Positions 42,678 to 51,662 of a stretch of 53,473 bases of DNA are shown here, piece by piece. Position 1 is the first letter of the stretch, and every line of letters begins with the position of its first letter. The position numbers and the translations under genes were made by a program. Origin of the DNA: Gammaproteobacteria bacterium (GTDB lineage: Bacteria; Pseudomonadota; Gammaproteobacteria; Ga0077554; Ga007554); contig SBBG01000127.1 in assembly GCA_005240065.1 (NCBI GenBank), forward strand, positions 1-53,473, written 5' to 3'. Below the pieces are notes generated by a model. The model saw only the letters and a list, made by a program, of their open reading frames with translations. It was not told the origin of the DNA and ran no database searches.

Positions 42678-43577
42678 TCAGGGATGATCCTTACCATTCC
42701 TCTCCTCCCGCGTACTAAACCACCCCGCCAGCAAAATCAGCGCCCCGCCTATCCACTCCCTGGGCAACACCACTTCATCGGTCAACAACTGTGCGGAAAC
42801 GGCGCCGGCCACCACCTCGGACAGCAATATCACCGAAGAACGATGCACCGGCATGTTGGCGACACCATATTGCACCGCCACCGTCATCAATACGATTCCC
42901 AGCACACCGATGGCGAAGGCGCTCGCATAAACACCCGCCCCGATGCTGGGCGCAGGCACCCCGCTCACCATCGCCCACACCCCGGCCACACCCACCACGC
43001 CGGCCCAGGTCGTCACCGTCTTGATCGGGATCGTCACCTCCTGCGTCTTGCGCACCAGCACATTCGACAGGGCGAAGGCGAATCCCGATGAAATCGCCAG
43101 CCAGTCCGCCCTGCCCTCGGGCCAGGGAAAACCCAACTCGGGTTCCCAGATGGTGATCACCATCCCGACCATGGCCAGCGCCAGGGCTGTCAAGGCAAAG
43201 CGCGACGGCTTTTCCTTGAGCAGGAAATGGCCAAGCATGATGGTCCACAGCGGCGAAAGGTAAAACAGCAACAGCACCCTCACCACCGTGCCATCGAGCA
43301 CGGCGAGAATGAAGGCGGTATTGCACCAACCATTGGCTAGGGCGATCCACAACAGCATCCAGCGATGACGGCCCAGCTCGCCGAGCCGCCGCCACAGCAC
43401 CGGCAAGCCCACCAGCAGCGCCGAAGCGAAGATCAGCAACGTGGCCCACAGCCCATGCAGACCGTGTTCTTCCAGCAGACGCAAGGGATACCAGAAAATG
43501 CCCCACAGCGTCGCCGCCAGCAACAGCGCGGCCACGGGCAGATTGGCGGGGAGCAGCGATTTGAGTTTGGAAGGCAT
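42678..43577 (-). CDS. DMT-superfamily (EamA) transporter
   Basis: 299 residues with ten predicted membrane helices in two EamA repeats. The first includes LPVAALLLAATLWGIFWYPL, and the second begins ADWLAISSGFAFALSNVLVR. LLFYLSPLWTIMLGHFLLKE is typical of the family. Members export amino acids, nucleosides or other metabolites, and the cargo here is unknown. It is divergent from dapC, with 75 bp between the start codons. Confidence 0.87.
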   Translation of the reverse strand: MPSKLKSLLPANLPVAALLLAATLWGIFWYPLRLLEEHGLHGLWATLLIFASALLVGLPVLWRRLGELGRHRWMLLWIALANGWCNTAFILAVLDGTVVRVLLLFYLSPLWTIMLGHFLLKEKPSRFALTALALAMVGMVITIWEPELGFPWPEGRADWLAISSGFAFALSNVLVRKTQEVTIPIKTVTTWAGVVGVAGVWAMVSGVPAPSIGAGVYASAFAIGVLGIVLMTVAVQYGVANMPVHRSSVILLSEVVAGAVSAQLLTDEVVLPREWIGGALILLAGWFSTREERNGKDHP

Positions 43578-43652
43578 GGCGGGATGTCCTATACTACGCG
43601 CTTAAGACTCACGGCGAAACACACTTCCTCTGTCGTTATCGGCATTTTATTC

Positions 43653-44849
43653 ATGAATCCTGATCTCGCCCGGCTACAACCCTACCCGTTCGAAAAACTG
43701 GCGCGCCTCAAGACCGGCATCACGCCGCCCGCCGGACTGTCCCACATCGGGCTCTACATCGGCGAACCCAAACACGACACGCCGGGCTTCATCGCCGAGG
43801 AAATCATCACGCATCTGCACGGACTGTCCAGCTATCCGGTCACGCGCGGCGGCGCGGCGTTGCGCCAGGCCATCGCGGCGTGGCTGACACAGCGCTTCAA
43901 TCTCGCTCCCGGCGGCATCGACCCCGACCGCCAGGTGTTGCCGGTCAACGGCACGCGCGAGGCGCTGTTCGCCTTTGCCCAGTGCATCGCCGACCGCGGC
44001 AAAGATCCGTTGATCCTGATGCCCAACCCCTTTTACCAGATCTACGAAGGCGCGGCCCTGCTCGCCGGCGCCGAACCCTGGTTCATGAACACCACGGCGG
44101 ACACCGGCTTCATCCCCGATTTCGACGCCGTGCCGCGGCAGGTATGGGCGCGCTGCCAGTTGCTCTACATCTGCTCGCCGGGCAACCCCACCGGGGCGGT
44201 GCTGGATATTGCCACATTACAGAAACTAATCCAACTCGCCGACGAACACGATTTCGTCATCGCCTCCGACGAATGCTATTCAGAAATCTACCTGGACGAG
44301 AACGCGCCGCCACCAGGACTGCTGGAAGCCTGCGCCCGCATGGGACGTCATGACCACCGGCGTTGCATCGCATTTCACAGCCTGTCGAAACGCTCCAATG
44401 TGCCCGGCCTGCGCTCCGGCTTCGTCGCGGGCGACGAAGCCATCATCGAGCGCTTCCACCTTTATCGCACCTACCACGGCTGCGCCATGCCGCCACCGAC
44501 CCAGGCCGCCTCCACCGCAGCCTGGAACAACGAGCAGCACGTCCGGCACAACCGCGCGCTCTACCGTCAGAAATTCGACGCCGTGCTGGACATCCTGCAA
44601 CCCGTCATGGACGTGCAGCGCCCGCCCGCCAGCTTTTATCTGTGGCCGCGCACCCCCATCGACGACACCGGATTCGCGCGCGAACTCTACGCCCGGAATA
44701 ACGTCACCGTACTGCCCGGCAGCTTCCTGTCACGCGAGGCGCATGGAGCCAACCCTGGCGGCAACCGTATCCGCATTGCGCTGGTCGAGCCGCTGGAGGA
44801 ATGCGTGGAAGCTGCCTGCCGCATCAGAGATTTCATAAAAACACTGTAA
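43653..44849 (+). CDS. dapC: Succinyldiaminopimelate aminotransferase
   Basis: A 398-residue PLP-dependent class I/II aminotransferase. It begins [19 protein letters not shown] and contains [14 protein letters not shown], the Asp/Tyr-bearing [13 protein letters not shown] and the PLP lysine motif [17 protein letters not shown] near 250. DapC converts N-succinyl-2-amino-6-ketopimelate to succinyl-diaminopimelate in lysine and peptidoglycan synthesis. Adjacent dapD, which makes the substrate, supports this assignment. ATG 43653 gives the family N-terminus; the open frame upstream is overlap with the DMT gene. Confidence 0.93.
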   Translation: MNPDLARLQPYPFEKLARLKTGITPPAGLSHIGLYIGEPKHDTPGFIAEEIITHLHGLSSYPVTRGGAALRQAIAAWLTQRFNLAPGGIDPDRQVLPVNGTREALFAFAQCIADRGKDPLILMPNPFYQIYEGAALLAGAEPWFMNTTADTGFIPDFDAVPRQVWARCQLLYICSPGNPTGAVLDIATLQKLIQLADEHDFVIASDECYSEIYLDENAPPPGLLEACARMGRHDHRRCIAFHSLSKRSNVPGLRSGFVAGDEAIIERFHLYRTYHGCAMPPPTQAASTAAWNNEQHVRHNRALYRQKFDAVLDILQPVMDVQRPPASFYLWPRTPIDDTGFARELYARNNVTVLPGSFLSREAHGANPGGNRIRIALVEPLEECVEAACRIRDFIKTL

Positions 44850-44863
44850 CCCTTGGAGATCAC

Positions 44864-45685
44864 ATGAACGACATCAAACAAATCATCGAAGACGCCTTCG
44901 AACGCCGCGCCGAGATCACGCCACGCAACGTGGATACGCTGGTCAAGGAAGCCATCACCGAAGCCATCCAACGGCTCGACAGCGGCGCCGCGCGCGTCGC
45001 GGAAAAAAAAGACGGCCAGTGGATCGTCAACCAATGGCTGAAAAAAGCCGTGCTGCTCTCCTTCCGCATTGAAGACAACAGCTTCATGAAGGGCGGCTTC
45101 ACCAACTACTATGACAAGGTGCAACCCAAGTTCGCCGACTACAGCCCGCGCGACTTCCGCGCCAGCGGCGTGCGCGTGGTGCCGCCCGCCTCGGCGCGCA
45201 AAGGCGCCTATATCGCCCCCGGCGTGGTACTGATGCCCTCCTACGTCAACATCGGCGCCTATGTCGATAGCGGCACCATGGTCGATACCTGGGCCACCGT
45301 CGGCTCCTGCGCCCAGATCGGCAAAAACGTCCACCTCTCCGGCGGTGTCGGCATCGGCGGCGTGCTCGAACCGGTCCAGGCCGGCCCCACCATCATCGAA
45401 GACAATTGCTTCATCGGCGCCCGCTCCGAAGTCGTGGAAGGCGTCATCGTCGAAGAAGGCTCGGTCATCTCGATGGGCGTCTACATCGGCGCCAGTACCC
45501 GCATCTACAACCGCATGACCGGCGAAACCCTCTACGGCCGCGTCCCCGCCGGCTCCGTGGTCGTCTCCGGCAACCTGCCCTCTCCCGACGGCAAATACAG
45601 CCTCTACTGCGCCGTGATCGTCAAGCAAGTGGACGAGAAAACACGGGGCAAGGTGGGGATTAATGAATTGTTGCGAGATGTTTGA
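44864..45685 (+). CDS. dapD: Tetrahydrodipicolinate N-succinyltransferase
   Basis: It transfers succinyl from succinyl-CoA to tetrahydrodipicolinate. The 273-residue protein has an N-terminal helical part and a left-handed beta-helix of hexapeptide repeats ([40 protein letters not shown]), all standard for the trimeric enzyme. TTGGAG precedes the ATG by 6 nt. It follows dapC by 14 bp, so both are likely one operon. Confidence 0.97.
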   Translation: MNDIKQIIEDAFERRAEITPRNVDTLVKEAITEAIQRLDSGAARVAEKKDGQWIVNQWLKKAVLLSFRIEDNSFMKGGFTNYYDKVQPKFADYSPRDFRASGVRVVPPASARKGAYIAPGVVLMPSYVNIGAYVDSGTMVDTWATVGSCAQIGKNVHLSGGVGIGGVLEPVQAGPTIIEDNCFIGARSEVVEGVIVEEGSVISMGVYIGASTRIYNRMTGETLYGRVPAGSVVVSGNLPSPDGKYSLYCAVIVKQVDEKTRGKVGINELLRDV

Positions 45686-45718
45686 ACCATCAATCCGGTG
45701 AACGATTGAGTCGCAAAT

Positions 45719-45862
45719 ATGAAGAACATCGTAGCGATTCTTATGCTTATTTCAGCAGCCTCTTCTTACTCCTACGCAGCGGAGAAGTTGGTCGAGCCAT
45801 CCAAGGCGGGTATTCAACAGATCCGTTGCGCGAACCCCTCTTTGATGAGGCTGGGGGAATAA
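45719..45862 (+). CDS. Possible small secreted peptide or truncated gene start
   Basis: A 47-residue frame begins with a good signal peptide (KNIVAILMLISAASSYSYAA) and continues with about 26 residues, including a single cysteine, before TAA. No ribosome site is clear. Because the next 300 bp hold remnants of other genes, this may be the 5' end of a lost gene rather than a working peptide. Confidence 0.35.
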   Translation: MKNIVAILMLISAASSYSYAAEKLVEPSKAGIQQIRCANPSLMRLGE

Positions 45863-45890
45863 GAGAAGCGTCCCCTTATTTTCCCCTTTG

Positions 45891-46081
45891 GTCGGCGTCA
45901 TCCTCAACCTCGCCCTCTTCTTCGGCTATCACATGCTCTGGCCGCAGGGCTTCGCCGGGAGCTTCGACGGGGGCTCGGCGCTGATCGCCTTGGGGGCCGC
46001 TGTTGCGCTTAGCGCGATGTGATTCACGTCATCGCGGGGTGCGCCGTCATTGGCTTGATACTGAGAACTTTGATTCTTTGA
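45891..46081 (+). pseudogene. Remnant of a chromate transporter (chrA) 3' end
   Basis: The frame from 45891 reads VGVILNLALFFGYHMLWPQG followed by FAGSFDGGSALIALGAAVAL, which strongly resembles the final membrane segments of ChrA-family proteins. It meets TGA at 46020-46022. A shifted frame continues VIHVIAGCAVIGLILRTLIL to a stop at 46079-46081, as the family's last helix would. No start or 5' portion remains, so this is a frameshifted fragment. Family identity is from memory of the C-terminal pattern. Confidence 0.6.
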
Positions 46082-46086
46082 CGAGG

Positions 46087-46140
46087 ATGAACGCGAATAT
46101 TCTTTACGCCCTGCTTGCCGCCACTCTTTTCGGGCAATAA
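46087..46140 (+). pseudogene. Possible 5' remnant of a DMT transporter gene
   Basis: An ATG frame of 17 codons reads MNANILYALLAATLFGQ and stops. This is the usual first helix of EamA-family transporters, cut where the conserved Ala-Ser-Thr-Pro segment should follow. It is short enough that chance cannot be excluded. Confidence 0.35.
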
Positions 46141-46153
46141 GGAGAGGAGAGGG

Positions 46154-46543
46154 TCAGGGTAAGGGCCGCCCCTTGAGCGGAAAGCGCAATACCGTCTCTT
46201 CTTCTTTTTGCTTGATATGCACGAATAGCGTCTGCGCGGCGGGATCGGTGACCATCAGCGAGCGGCGGTAGACGCCGACGTGACCGTCCTGGATCGCCTG
46301 CTTCCATGGATCGCTCTCGTTCATGCGCATCGACACGACGAGATCGAACACGGGTCTCTTCGGTTTTCTGGTGGTGATCACCAGAAATTCGTTCATGCCG
46401 GGCGACACCACAACCGGGCGGGTTTCGACGCTGACCTCGATGGCCTTCCAGGTTTGCGAAGGTATCGAAGGCGCCTGGTTATCGACGCCGCACGACATCA
46501 GAAAGAACCCCAGCAACGCAACGGCGAAGGCTCTTCTCCTCAC
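46154..46543 (-). CDS. Predicted lipoprotein, FixH-like
   Basis: 129 residues starting at GTG 46543, which overlaps the cytochrome stop in GTGA. The signal peptide ends in a lipobox-like LMSC (Cys18). The mature part has beta-rich segments, including QDGHVGVYRRSLMVTDPAAQ and TLFVHIKQKEEE. These recall the periplasmic domain of FixH/YtkA-type proteins involved in copper delivery to cbb3 oxidases. The resemblance is weak and is supported mainly by the ccoG gene in the same run. Confidence 0.55.
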   Translation of the reverse strand: MRRRAFAVALLGFFLMSCGVDNQAPSIPSQTWKAIEVSVETRPVVVSPGMNEFLVITTRKPKRPVFDLVVSMRMNESDPWKQAIQDGHVGVYRRSLMVTDPAAQTLFVHIKQKEEETVLRFPLKGRPLP

Positions 46544-46854
46544 GCACCACCCGCCGAATATTTCCGCAGATAGGTGACAATCTCGCGGTGCTCCTCATCG
46601 GTGAGCGGCGGGAAATTGTTCATGATGCGGTTATGCTGCATGCGGTCGACGATTAGCGGCCATTTGTCAGCGGTGCGGCTGGAGGGCATGGGAGGCACAT
46701 GGCATTCAGAGCAGCGCGCCTTGAAAAGCCTGCCTCCCGTCGATTCAGGGTCGGGATAACCGCTCGCCATGGCGGCGGTGTTGCTTGTTTTATGTGAACA
46801 ACCGCCCATGATGGCCAGAATGCCGGCCATCGCTAATACTGTCAAAGCTCTCAA
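46540..46854 (-). CDS. Small c-type cytochrome, probable lipoprotein
   Basis: 104 residues from TTG 46854, directly after the stop of the upstream gene. The N-terminus is hydrophobic and ends in MGGC, a possible lipobox at Cys19. A single heme-binding CSECH occurs at 48-52, and Met72 or Met78 could be the axial ligand. LTDEEHREIVTYLRKYS is the usual C-terminal helix of small class I cytochromes. It probably carries electrons in the periplasm, anchored to a membrane. It overlaps the following lipoprotein gene by 4 bp. Confidence 0.8.
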   Translation of the reverse strand: MRALTVLAMAGILAIMGGCSHKTSNTAAMASGYPDPESTGGRLFKARCSECHVPPMPSSRTADKWPLIVDRMQHNRIMNNFPPLTDEEHREIVTYLRKYSAGGA

Positions 46855-47277
46855 TTAGGTGTCCTGTTCTTGCGAATGCGCTTTATTTTCTTGTTGCGCG
46901 GCTTTCTTGCCGCGGCGAATGTGCCGGTAGTCCGCCAGCCAGTAGATGACGATCACCGCAATGGTGGTATAGACCACGCCCAAGGGCAGACCCCAGTTGA
47001 ACCATTCGCGTTCATAGCCTGGGCGATCGCCCCAGAAGGGAAAGTTCAGGCCGACGGCGATCAGCAACAGGGCAACGAAAATGGCGATGAACCAGTAAGG
47101 AATGTTGTGCTGGGATTCGGGAATTTTCTCCACCAGCTCCCAATCCTCCAAACCGCGTTTTTTTAGACGCTCGGCTTCATCGACATAGCCAAAATTGTCA
47201 TCGTCGGTTTTTCCCCATTCCACCGGCTTCTCCAGGGATGGCGGCGGGGCATGCTTTTCTGTCTTCGGTTTAAACAT
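46855..47277 (-). CDS. Two-helix membrane protein, CcoP N-terminus-like
   Basis: 140 residues. A hydrophilic start (1-55, including EDWELVEKIPESQHNIPYWF) leads to helices at about 61-79 and 97-114 and a charged tail. The segment before the first helix recalls the N-terminal anchor of CcoP/FixP, but the cytochrome domains of CcoP are absent and a separate small cytochrome gene follows. GGAGG lies just before the ATG, 3 bp after the ccoG stop. I would not assign a function beyond a membrane component of this redox cluster. Confidence 0.65.
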   Translation of the reverse strand: MFKPKTEKHAPPPSLEKPVEWGKTDDDNFGYVDEAERLKKRGLEDWELVEKIPESQHNIPYWFIAIFVALLLIAVGLNFPFWGDRPGYEREWFNWGLPLGVVYTTIAVIVIYWLADYRHIRRGKKAAQQENKAHSQEQDT

Positions 47278-47280
47278 GGA

Positions 47281-48591
47281 TTAACTCCTCCCGACAAAAT
47301 GCTGCACACGGAAACTATCACGCCAACCCTCGGCGGATTGAGCGCGCACCATGAACGAATGAACCCCTGGCGGCAAGGCATCGCTGATACGCAGAATGAT
47401 GTCCTTGCGCTCGGCGGTATCGAAAGCCGCCTGGGTGAAGGCAAGAGTATACATCTCTTTAGGCAAGCCTTCGACCCGCACGTTCACCACGCCACGCTGG
47501 TAGATCTTGTGGGCAATGCTGATGCGGTATTCCTGGAGCTTGCTGCCCTGCCACGCCTCGGAACGGTAGACCGAGAAGTCATAGGGCTGATATTGCCACA
47601 TCCCCCATGCCATCATACCCAGCGCCAGCACAAACACCGGCAGCGCCCAACCCGCCCGCTGCGCCAGCGACGTCAGATTGGAAGACGGACGCACGCCTTC
47701 CACCTTGCGTTCGCCGAACTCGAAACGCAGCAGCCCAGCCACGCCAGCTTTCTTGTGTAGCGAATCGCACGCGGTGACGCACTCGCCGCAGTTGGTGCAA
47801 CTGTCATACAGCAGGGTATTGCGCGGATCGATGTCCACCGGGCAGGTGGTGACACAGAAATTGCACTTGGCGCATTCCTCGGAACGCGACTGATCGTAGG
47901 TGATGTGCAGGGTTTGACGGGTCTTGAATAGAAACTGCCAGATGCGGTAGACGCAGGTGTAGCGGCACAGGTAATAGCGCATCACCGCCACATTGCCGAG
48001 CGCCAGCAGCACGAAAATGCTATAGATCAAGTACCAGGAACGGGTGATGCGCGGATCGTCACGCAGGATAACGAAAGACCACACCGCATCCGCCGGATAG
48101 AAATAGAGCATCGGAATGAGCGCGATCAGCATCGCAACCAGCAGCAATTTGCCACCCAGGATCAGCCAGTTCCTGAGCTTGTTTTTTCCGGAAGAGACCT
48201 TCGATTGCTCGTGCCCTTCCCAATCGATGGTGGCACGCTTGCCCAGGTATTTGACCGTCTGCCGGTTCGCCCAGGCGGAGAGGGTATTTTGCGGACACAC
48301 CCAGCCGCAGAAGGAGGTCCCCAGTGTCGAATAAAACATCACCAGAAGGCAGGCCAGCGCCAGCCATACGCCAAAGACGATGAAGAAATCGGAAAACCAG
48401 ATCTGGCGATCCAGCACCACAAACCCGGCGCCGGTATCGATGCGGAATACGCCGGTGATCGGCACCAGGATCAAGAGAAGGATCGCCGCCGTCTGCACCG
48501 CGCGGCGCTTCCACTCCAGCCCCCCGCCCCTGGCGGCGCCGGCAGACTGAACAACCACGGGAATCTTGCGCAAGGCGTCGTTAGCGCTCAT
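47281..48591 (-). CDS. ccoG: Cytochrome c oxidase accessory protein CcoG (RdxA/FixG family)
   Basis: 436 residues. About five membrane helices carry a CxxxCP motif in GWVCPQNTLSAW near residue 97. The ferredoxin-like region has two clusters: CAKCNFCVTTCPVDIDPRNT and CTNCGECVTACD. The C-terminal periplasmic domain is an Ig-like FixG domain. CcoG reduces copper for cbb3-type oxidase assembly. The oxidase genes ccoNOP are not next to it. It begins a four-gene run and is divergent from the ATPase gene. Confidence 0.92.
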   Translation of the reverse strand: MSANDALRKIPVVVQSAGAARGGGLEWKRRAVQTAAILLLILVPITGVFRIDTGAGFVVLDRQIWFSDFFIVFGVWLALACLLVMFYSTLGTSFCGWVCPQNTLSAWANRQTVKYLGKRATIDWEGHEQSKVSSGKNKLRNWLILGGKLLLVAMLIALIPMLYFYPADAVWSFVILRDDPRITRSWYLIYSIFVLLALGNVAVMRYYLCRYTCVYRIWQFLFKTRQTLHITYDQSRSEECAKCNFCVTTCPVDIDPRNTLLYDSCTNCGECVTACDSLHKKAGVAGLLRFEFGERKVEGVRPSSNLTSLAQRAGWALPVFVLALGMMAWGMWQYQPYDFSVYRSEAWQGSKLQEYRISIAHKIYQRGVVNVRVEGLPKEMYTLAFTQAAFDTAERKDIILRISDALPPGVHSFMVRAQSAEGWRDSFRVQHFVGRS

Positions 48592-48816
48592 GGGTTACCA
48601 CATTAACCGAAATCTAAAAAGCGCTGATAAAGCGCTCTCATGCGAAAGGCCGTCCCTGCGCCGCCGAATTTCCAACCCTCGAGATTCAGGGGGCATCCTG
48701 CCATATCATTGGATTTGACTCAAGAGATGCGCAAAAAATCCCAACCACCTTGTAACACAGACCGTTCCGCGTTACGCTGCCGTCATCCCTGAAAAAACCC
48801 GGTTGGAACCCCTCAA

Positions 48817-49671
48817 GTGAAATTGACACCCGACGAATTTCGAGCCTGGAAAAACAAGCGTATTACCCTGCTGGGCATGTCCGGGGTAGGCAAAACCCAG
48901 CTTGCCGCCCTGTTGCGCCAGAACAACTGGTTTCACTACTCCGGTGATTATCGTATCGGTACCCGTTATCTGGATGAACCGATTCTCGACAATATCAAGC
49001 AGCAACTGATGCAAATCCCCTTCCTGCGCGATCTGCTGCGCTCAGATTCCATTTACATCGCCAACAATATCACCGTAGACAACCTGAAACCCGTCTCCAG
49101 TTTTCTCGGCAAACTCGGAGATCCGGAAAAGGGCGGGCTGGGGCTTGCGGAATTCAAACGCCGCCAGAGCTTGCATCACACGGCGGAAATCGCCGCCATG
49201 CGCGATGTACCCGAGTTCATCGGCAAGGCGCGGGAGATCTACGGTTACCAGCACTTCGTCAATGACGCCGGCGGCAGTTTGTGCGAGCTGGACGACGAGG
49301 AAACGCTGCAGATCCTCGCCAAACACACGCTGATCCTGTACATCAAGGCCACCACCAAGGACGAACAGGAACTCATCCGCCGCGCTGAACAATCGCCCAA
49401 ACCGCTCTATTACCGCGAAGCCTTTCTCGACGAGCAGTTGGAAATCTACATGCGCGATCGCGGCCTGCCCTATGTGGCCATGATCGACCCCGACGACTTC
49501 GTGCGGTGGATGTTCCCGCGCCTGTTTTATTCACGTATACCGCGCTACGAGGCCATCGCTGCGCGCTACGGCCACACCCTCACAACCGGCGAACTATGGC
49601 AGGTGCGGGACGAAGCCGATTTTCTGCACTTGGTGGAAAGCCTCCTCTCCCGCCAGCACGAAAGGATGTAA
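48817..49671 (+). CDS. P-loop ATPase of unknown function next to metA
   Basis: 284 residues from GTG 48817. Walker A is LLGMSGVGKTQLAALL (18-33). YQHFVNDAGGSLCELDDEE near 145 looks like Walker B with a nearby cysteine, and HTLILYIKATTKDEQELI follows as a kinase-like strand. There are no membrane segments. It resembles small-molecule kinases or ATPases but I cannot name a family. metA begins 2 bp after its stop, so they are coupled; a role in methionine or homoserine metabolism is a guess. Confidence 0.7.
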   Translation: MKLTPDEFRAWKNKRITLLGMSGVGKTQLAALLRQNNWFHYSGDYRIGTRYLDEPILDNIKQQLMQIPFLRDLLRSDSIYIANNITVDNLKPVSSFLGKLGDPEKGGLGLAEFKRRQSLHHTAEIAAMRDVPEFIGKAREIYGYQHFVNDAGGSLCELDDEETLQILAKHTLILYIKATTKDEQELIRRAEQSPKPLYYREAFLDEQLEIYMRDRGLPYVAMIDPDDFVRWMFPRLFYSRIPRYEAIAARYGHTLTTGELWQVRDEADFLHLVESLLSRQHERM

Positions 49672-49673
49672 CC

Positions 49674-50744
49674 ATGCCTTTGGTCGCCAATTCCGATCTG
49701 CCCGCCTTCCAACGCCTGGAGGAAGAAGGCGAAACCATCGTACCGCGGGATGCCGCCGTCACGCAAGACATCCGCGAGCTGCACATCGGTCTGCTCAACA
49801 TGATGCCCGATGCCGCCCTGGAGGCCACGGAGCGCCAGTTTTTCCGTCTGGTCGGCGAGGCCAACCAGATCGCCCAGTTCTACATGCACCCCTTCACTCT
49901 GCGCGAGCTGCCGCGCGGCCCGGAAGGCAGGGCGCATGTCGATCGTTATTACGAGACCTTCGATGACATCAAGGCACAGGGGCTGGATGCGCTGATCATC
50001 ACCGGCGCCAACGTCACCCAGCCCGATCTCGCGCTGGAGCCCTTCTGGCAACCGTTGATCGAGGTGATCGATTGGGCCTATGCGAACGTCACATCCACCT
50101 TGTGCTCCTGCCTGGCCACCCACGCGGTGATGGAATTCCGCTACGGCCAGAAGCGGCGCCACATGGGGTTCAAGCGCTGGGGTGTATACTCGCACCGCGT
50201 GGTAGACCGGCATCACCCCTTGACGCTGGGCGTCAACACCCGTTTCGACGTGCCACACTCGCGCTTCAACGATGTCTCGCGCGCCCAATTCGAAACCGCC
50301 GGCGTGCATGTGCTGGCTGAAAGCGACACTGCAGGCGTACACTTGGCAGTGAGCGAGGATCTTTTCCGCATCGTCTTTTTCCAGGGACACCCGGAATATG
50401 ACACCGTAAGCTTGCTCAAGGAATACAAACGCGAAGTCATGCGCCATGTGCGCGGCGAACGCGAAGACTATCCGCCGCTGCCGGAGAATTACTTCACCCG
50501 ACGCATCCAGGCTATCCTCGAAGAACACCAGACACAGGTCATCACCGCTCGCGCGCACGGCGGACCCATCCCCACCCTGCCTGAATCACTCATCATTCCC
50601 AGCTTGGACAACACCTGGCATGACACCGCCGAAGCGGTGATCAACAACTGGATCGGAAAGGTCTATCAAATCACCAATAAAGACCGGCGCCTGCCGTTCA
50701 TGGAAGGTGTGGACTGGCAGGATCCGTTGGGGCTGAAGGGATGA
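49674..50744 (+). CDS. metA: Homoserine O-succinyltransferase (MetA family)
   Basis: A 356-residue acyltransferase that activates homoserine in methionine synthesis. The class I glutaminase-like fold shows LHIGLLNMMPDAALEATERQ near the start, the nucleophile region TLCSCLATHAV (Cys144/Cys146) and the catalytic dyad/triad segment FFQGHPEYDTVS. Acyl specificity (succinyl or acetyl) varies in this family and is not certain here. ATG 49674 follows the ATPase stop by two bases, with AAAGGATG upstream. The stop codon TGA overlaps the first bases of the following inverted-repeat element. Confidence 0.88.
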   Translation: MPLVANSDLPAFQRLEEEGETIVPRDAAVTQDIRELHIGLLNMMPDAALEATERQFFRLVGEANQIAQFYMHPFTLRELPRGPEGRAHVDRYYETFDDIKAQGLDALIITGANVTQPDLALEPFWQPLIEVIDWAYANVTSTLCSCLATHAVMEFRYGQKRRHMGFKRWGVYSHRVVDRHHPLTLGVNTRFDVPHSRFNDVSRAQFETAGVHVLAESDTAGVHLAVSEDLFRIVFFQGHPEYDTVSLLKEYKREVMRHVRGEREDYPPLPENYFTRRIQAILEEHQTQVITARAHGGPIPTLPESLIIPSLDNTWHDTAEAVINNWIGKVYQITNKDRRLPFMEGVDWQDPLGLKG

Positions 50745-50900
50745 ACCTGTTTACGATCTCGCCGAAGGGCGCATCTCAGCGTTGAAAATGGCCTCACAAT
50801 GCTCACATACTCCGTGTATGCTCCGCTTTTTCGGCTATTTTCGCCTGCGCTGGGAACCCTTCGCTTCGCTCTTCCCTTGATCGAGATCGTAAACAGGTTC
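50743..50900. repeat. 158-bp element with perfect 19-bp terminal inverted repeats
   Basis: GAACCTGTTTACGATCTCG (50743-50761) and its exact reverse complement (50882-50900) bound a sequence that is itself nearly palindromic. CAGCG with GAAAAT and GGC/GCC parts face each other, and CATAC/GTATG closes the centre. There is no coding frame. It lies between the convergent metA and rlmB genes and may be a miniature mobile element as well as a two-way terminator. Confidence 0.85.
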
Positions 50901-50918
50901 CAAGCTCCTCAGCGCTCC

Positions 50919-51662
50919 CTAAATCCGCCGCTGCCGCAGCGCCTCGAATAAAAAAACCCCGGTAGCAACAGAGACATTCAGGCTTTCCACCCGCCCTGCC
51001 ATTGGAATGCGAGCCAGGATATCGCAATATTCCTTGGTAAGGCGGCGCAGTCCTTGGCCTTCCGCGCCCATTACCACCGCCAGGGGGCCGCGCAGATCGA
51101 CGCTGAAGAGATCGCCGTCGCCATCGGCATCCGCGCCCACCAGCCAGATACCGCGCTCCCTGAGCATGCGCAGTGTGCGGGCAAGATTGGTAACCTGAAT
51201 GAAGGGAACAACCTCCGCCGCGCCGCTGGCGACCTTTCGCACCACGGGGGTGAGGCCGACGGCGCGGTCGCGAGGAGCGATCAGGGCGTGGGCACCGGCG
51301 GCAGCGGCGCTGCGCAGGCAAGCCCCAAGGTTATGCGGGTCTTGCACACCATCGAGAATCAGCAAGAAGGGCGGTTCGGTCAGGCCATCCAGCAGTTGTT
51401 CGAGATCCTCCTCGCGTCCAGCCTCCCTGCCCTGCATACACGCGGCCACACTCTGGTGCCGCGCATCTGGCGCGAGGGCATTGAGTTCCTTGCGCGAAAC
51501 CTTGCGGACCTCGATACGGTGGGACACCGCCGCATCGAGAACGGCTTGCATGCGCGCATCCTTGCGATCCTTTTCAACCCAGACTTCGCTGAGGCTGCCG
51601 GGGTTACGCTCCAACGCCGCCTGGACGGCGTGCAGGCCATAAATCCATTGTCCGCTCTTCAC
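50919..51662 (-). CDS. rlmB: 23S rRNA (guanosine-2251-2'-O)-methyltransferase
   Basis: A 247-residue SPOUT methyltransferase that 2'-O-methylates G2251 in the ribosomal P loop. The N-terminal substrate domain begins QWIYGLHAVQAALERNPGSL. The catalytic domain has NLGACLRSAAAAGAHALIAP, VMGAEGQGLRRLTKEYCDIL and the knot residues IPMAGRVESLNVSVATGVFL. Its start overlaps the rnr stop by 4 bp, the usual rnr-rlmB pairing. Confidence 0.95.
   Translation of the reverse strand: MKSGQWIYGLHAVQAALERNPGSLSEVWVEKDRKDARMQAVLDAAVSHRIEVRKVSRKELNALAPDARHQSVAACMQGREAGREEDLEQLLDGLTEPPFLLILDGVQDPHNLGACLRSAAAAGAHALIAPRDRAVGLTPVVRKVASGAAEVVPFIQVTNLARTLRMLRERGIWLVGADADGDGDLFSVDLRGPLAVVMGAEGQGLRRLTKEYCDILARIPMAGRVESLNVSVATGVFLFEALRQRRI

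Noticed and set aside
45682-45984. A 100-codon frame downstream of dapD
   Set aside because: It starts just before the dapD stop, is Ser/Arg-rich at the end and overlaps the chrA-like remnant in the wrong frame.
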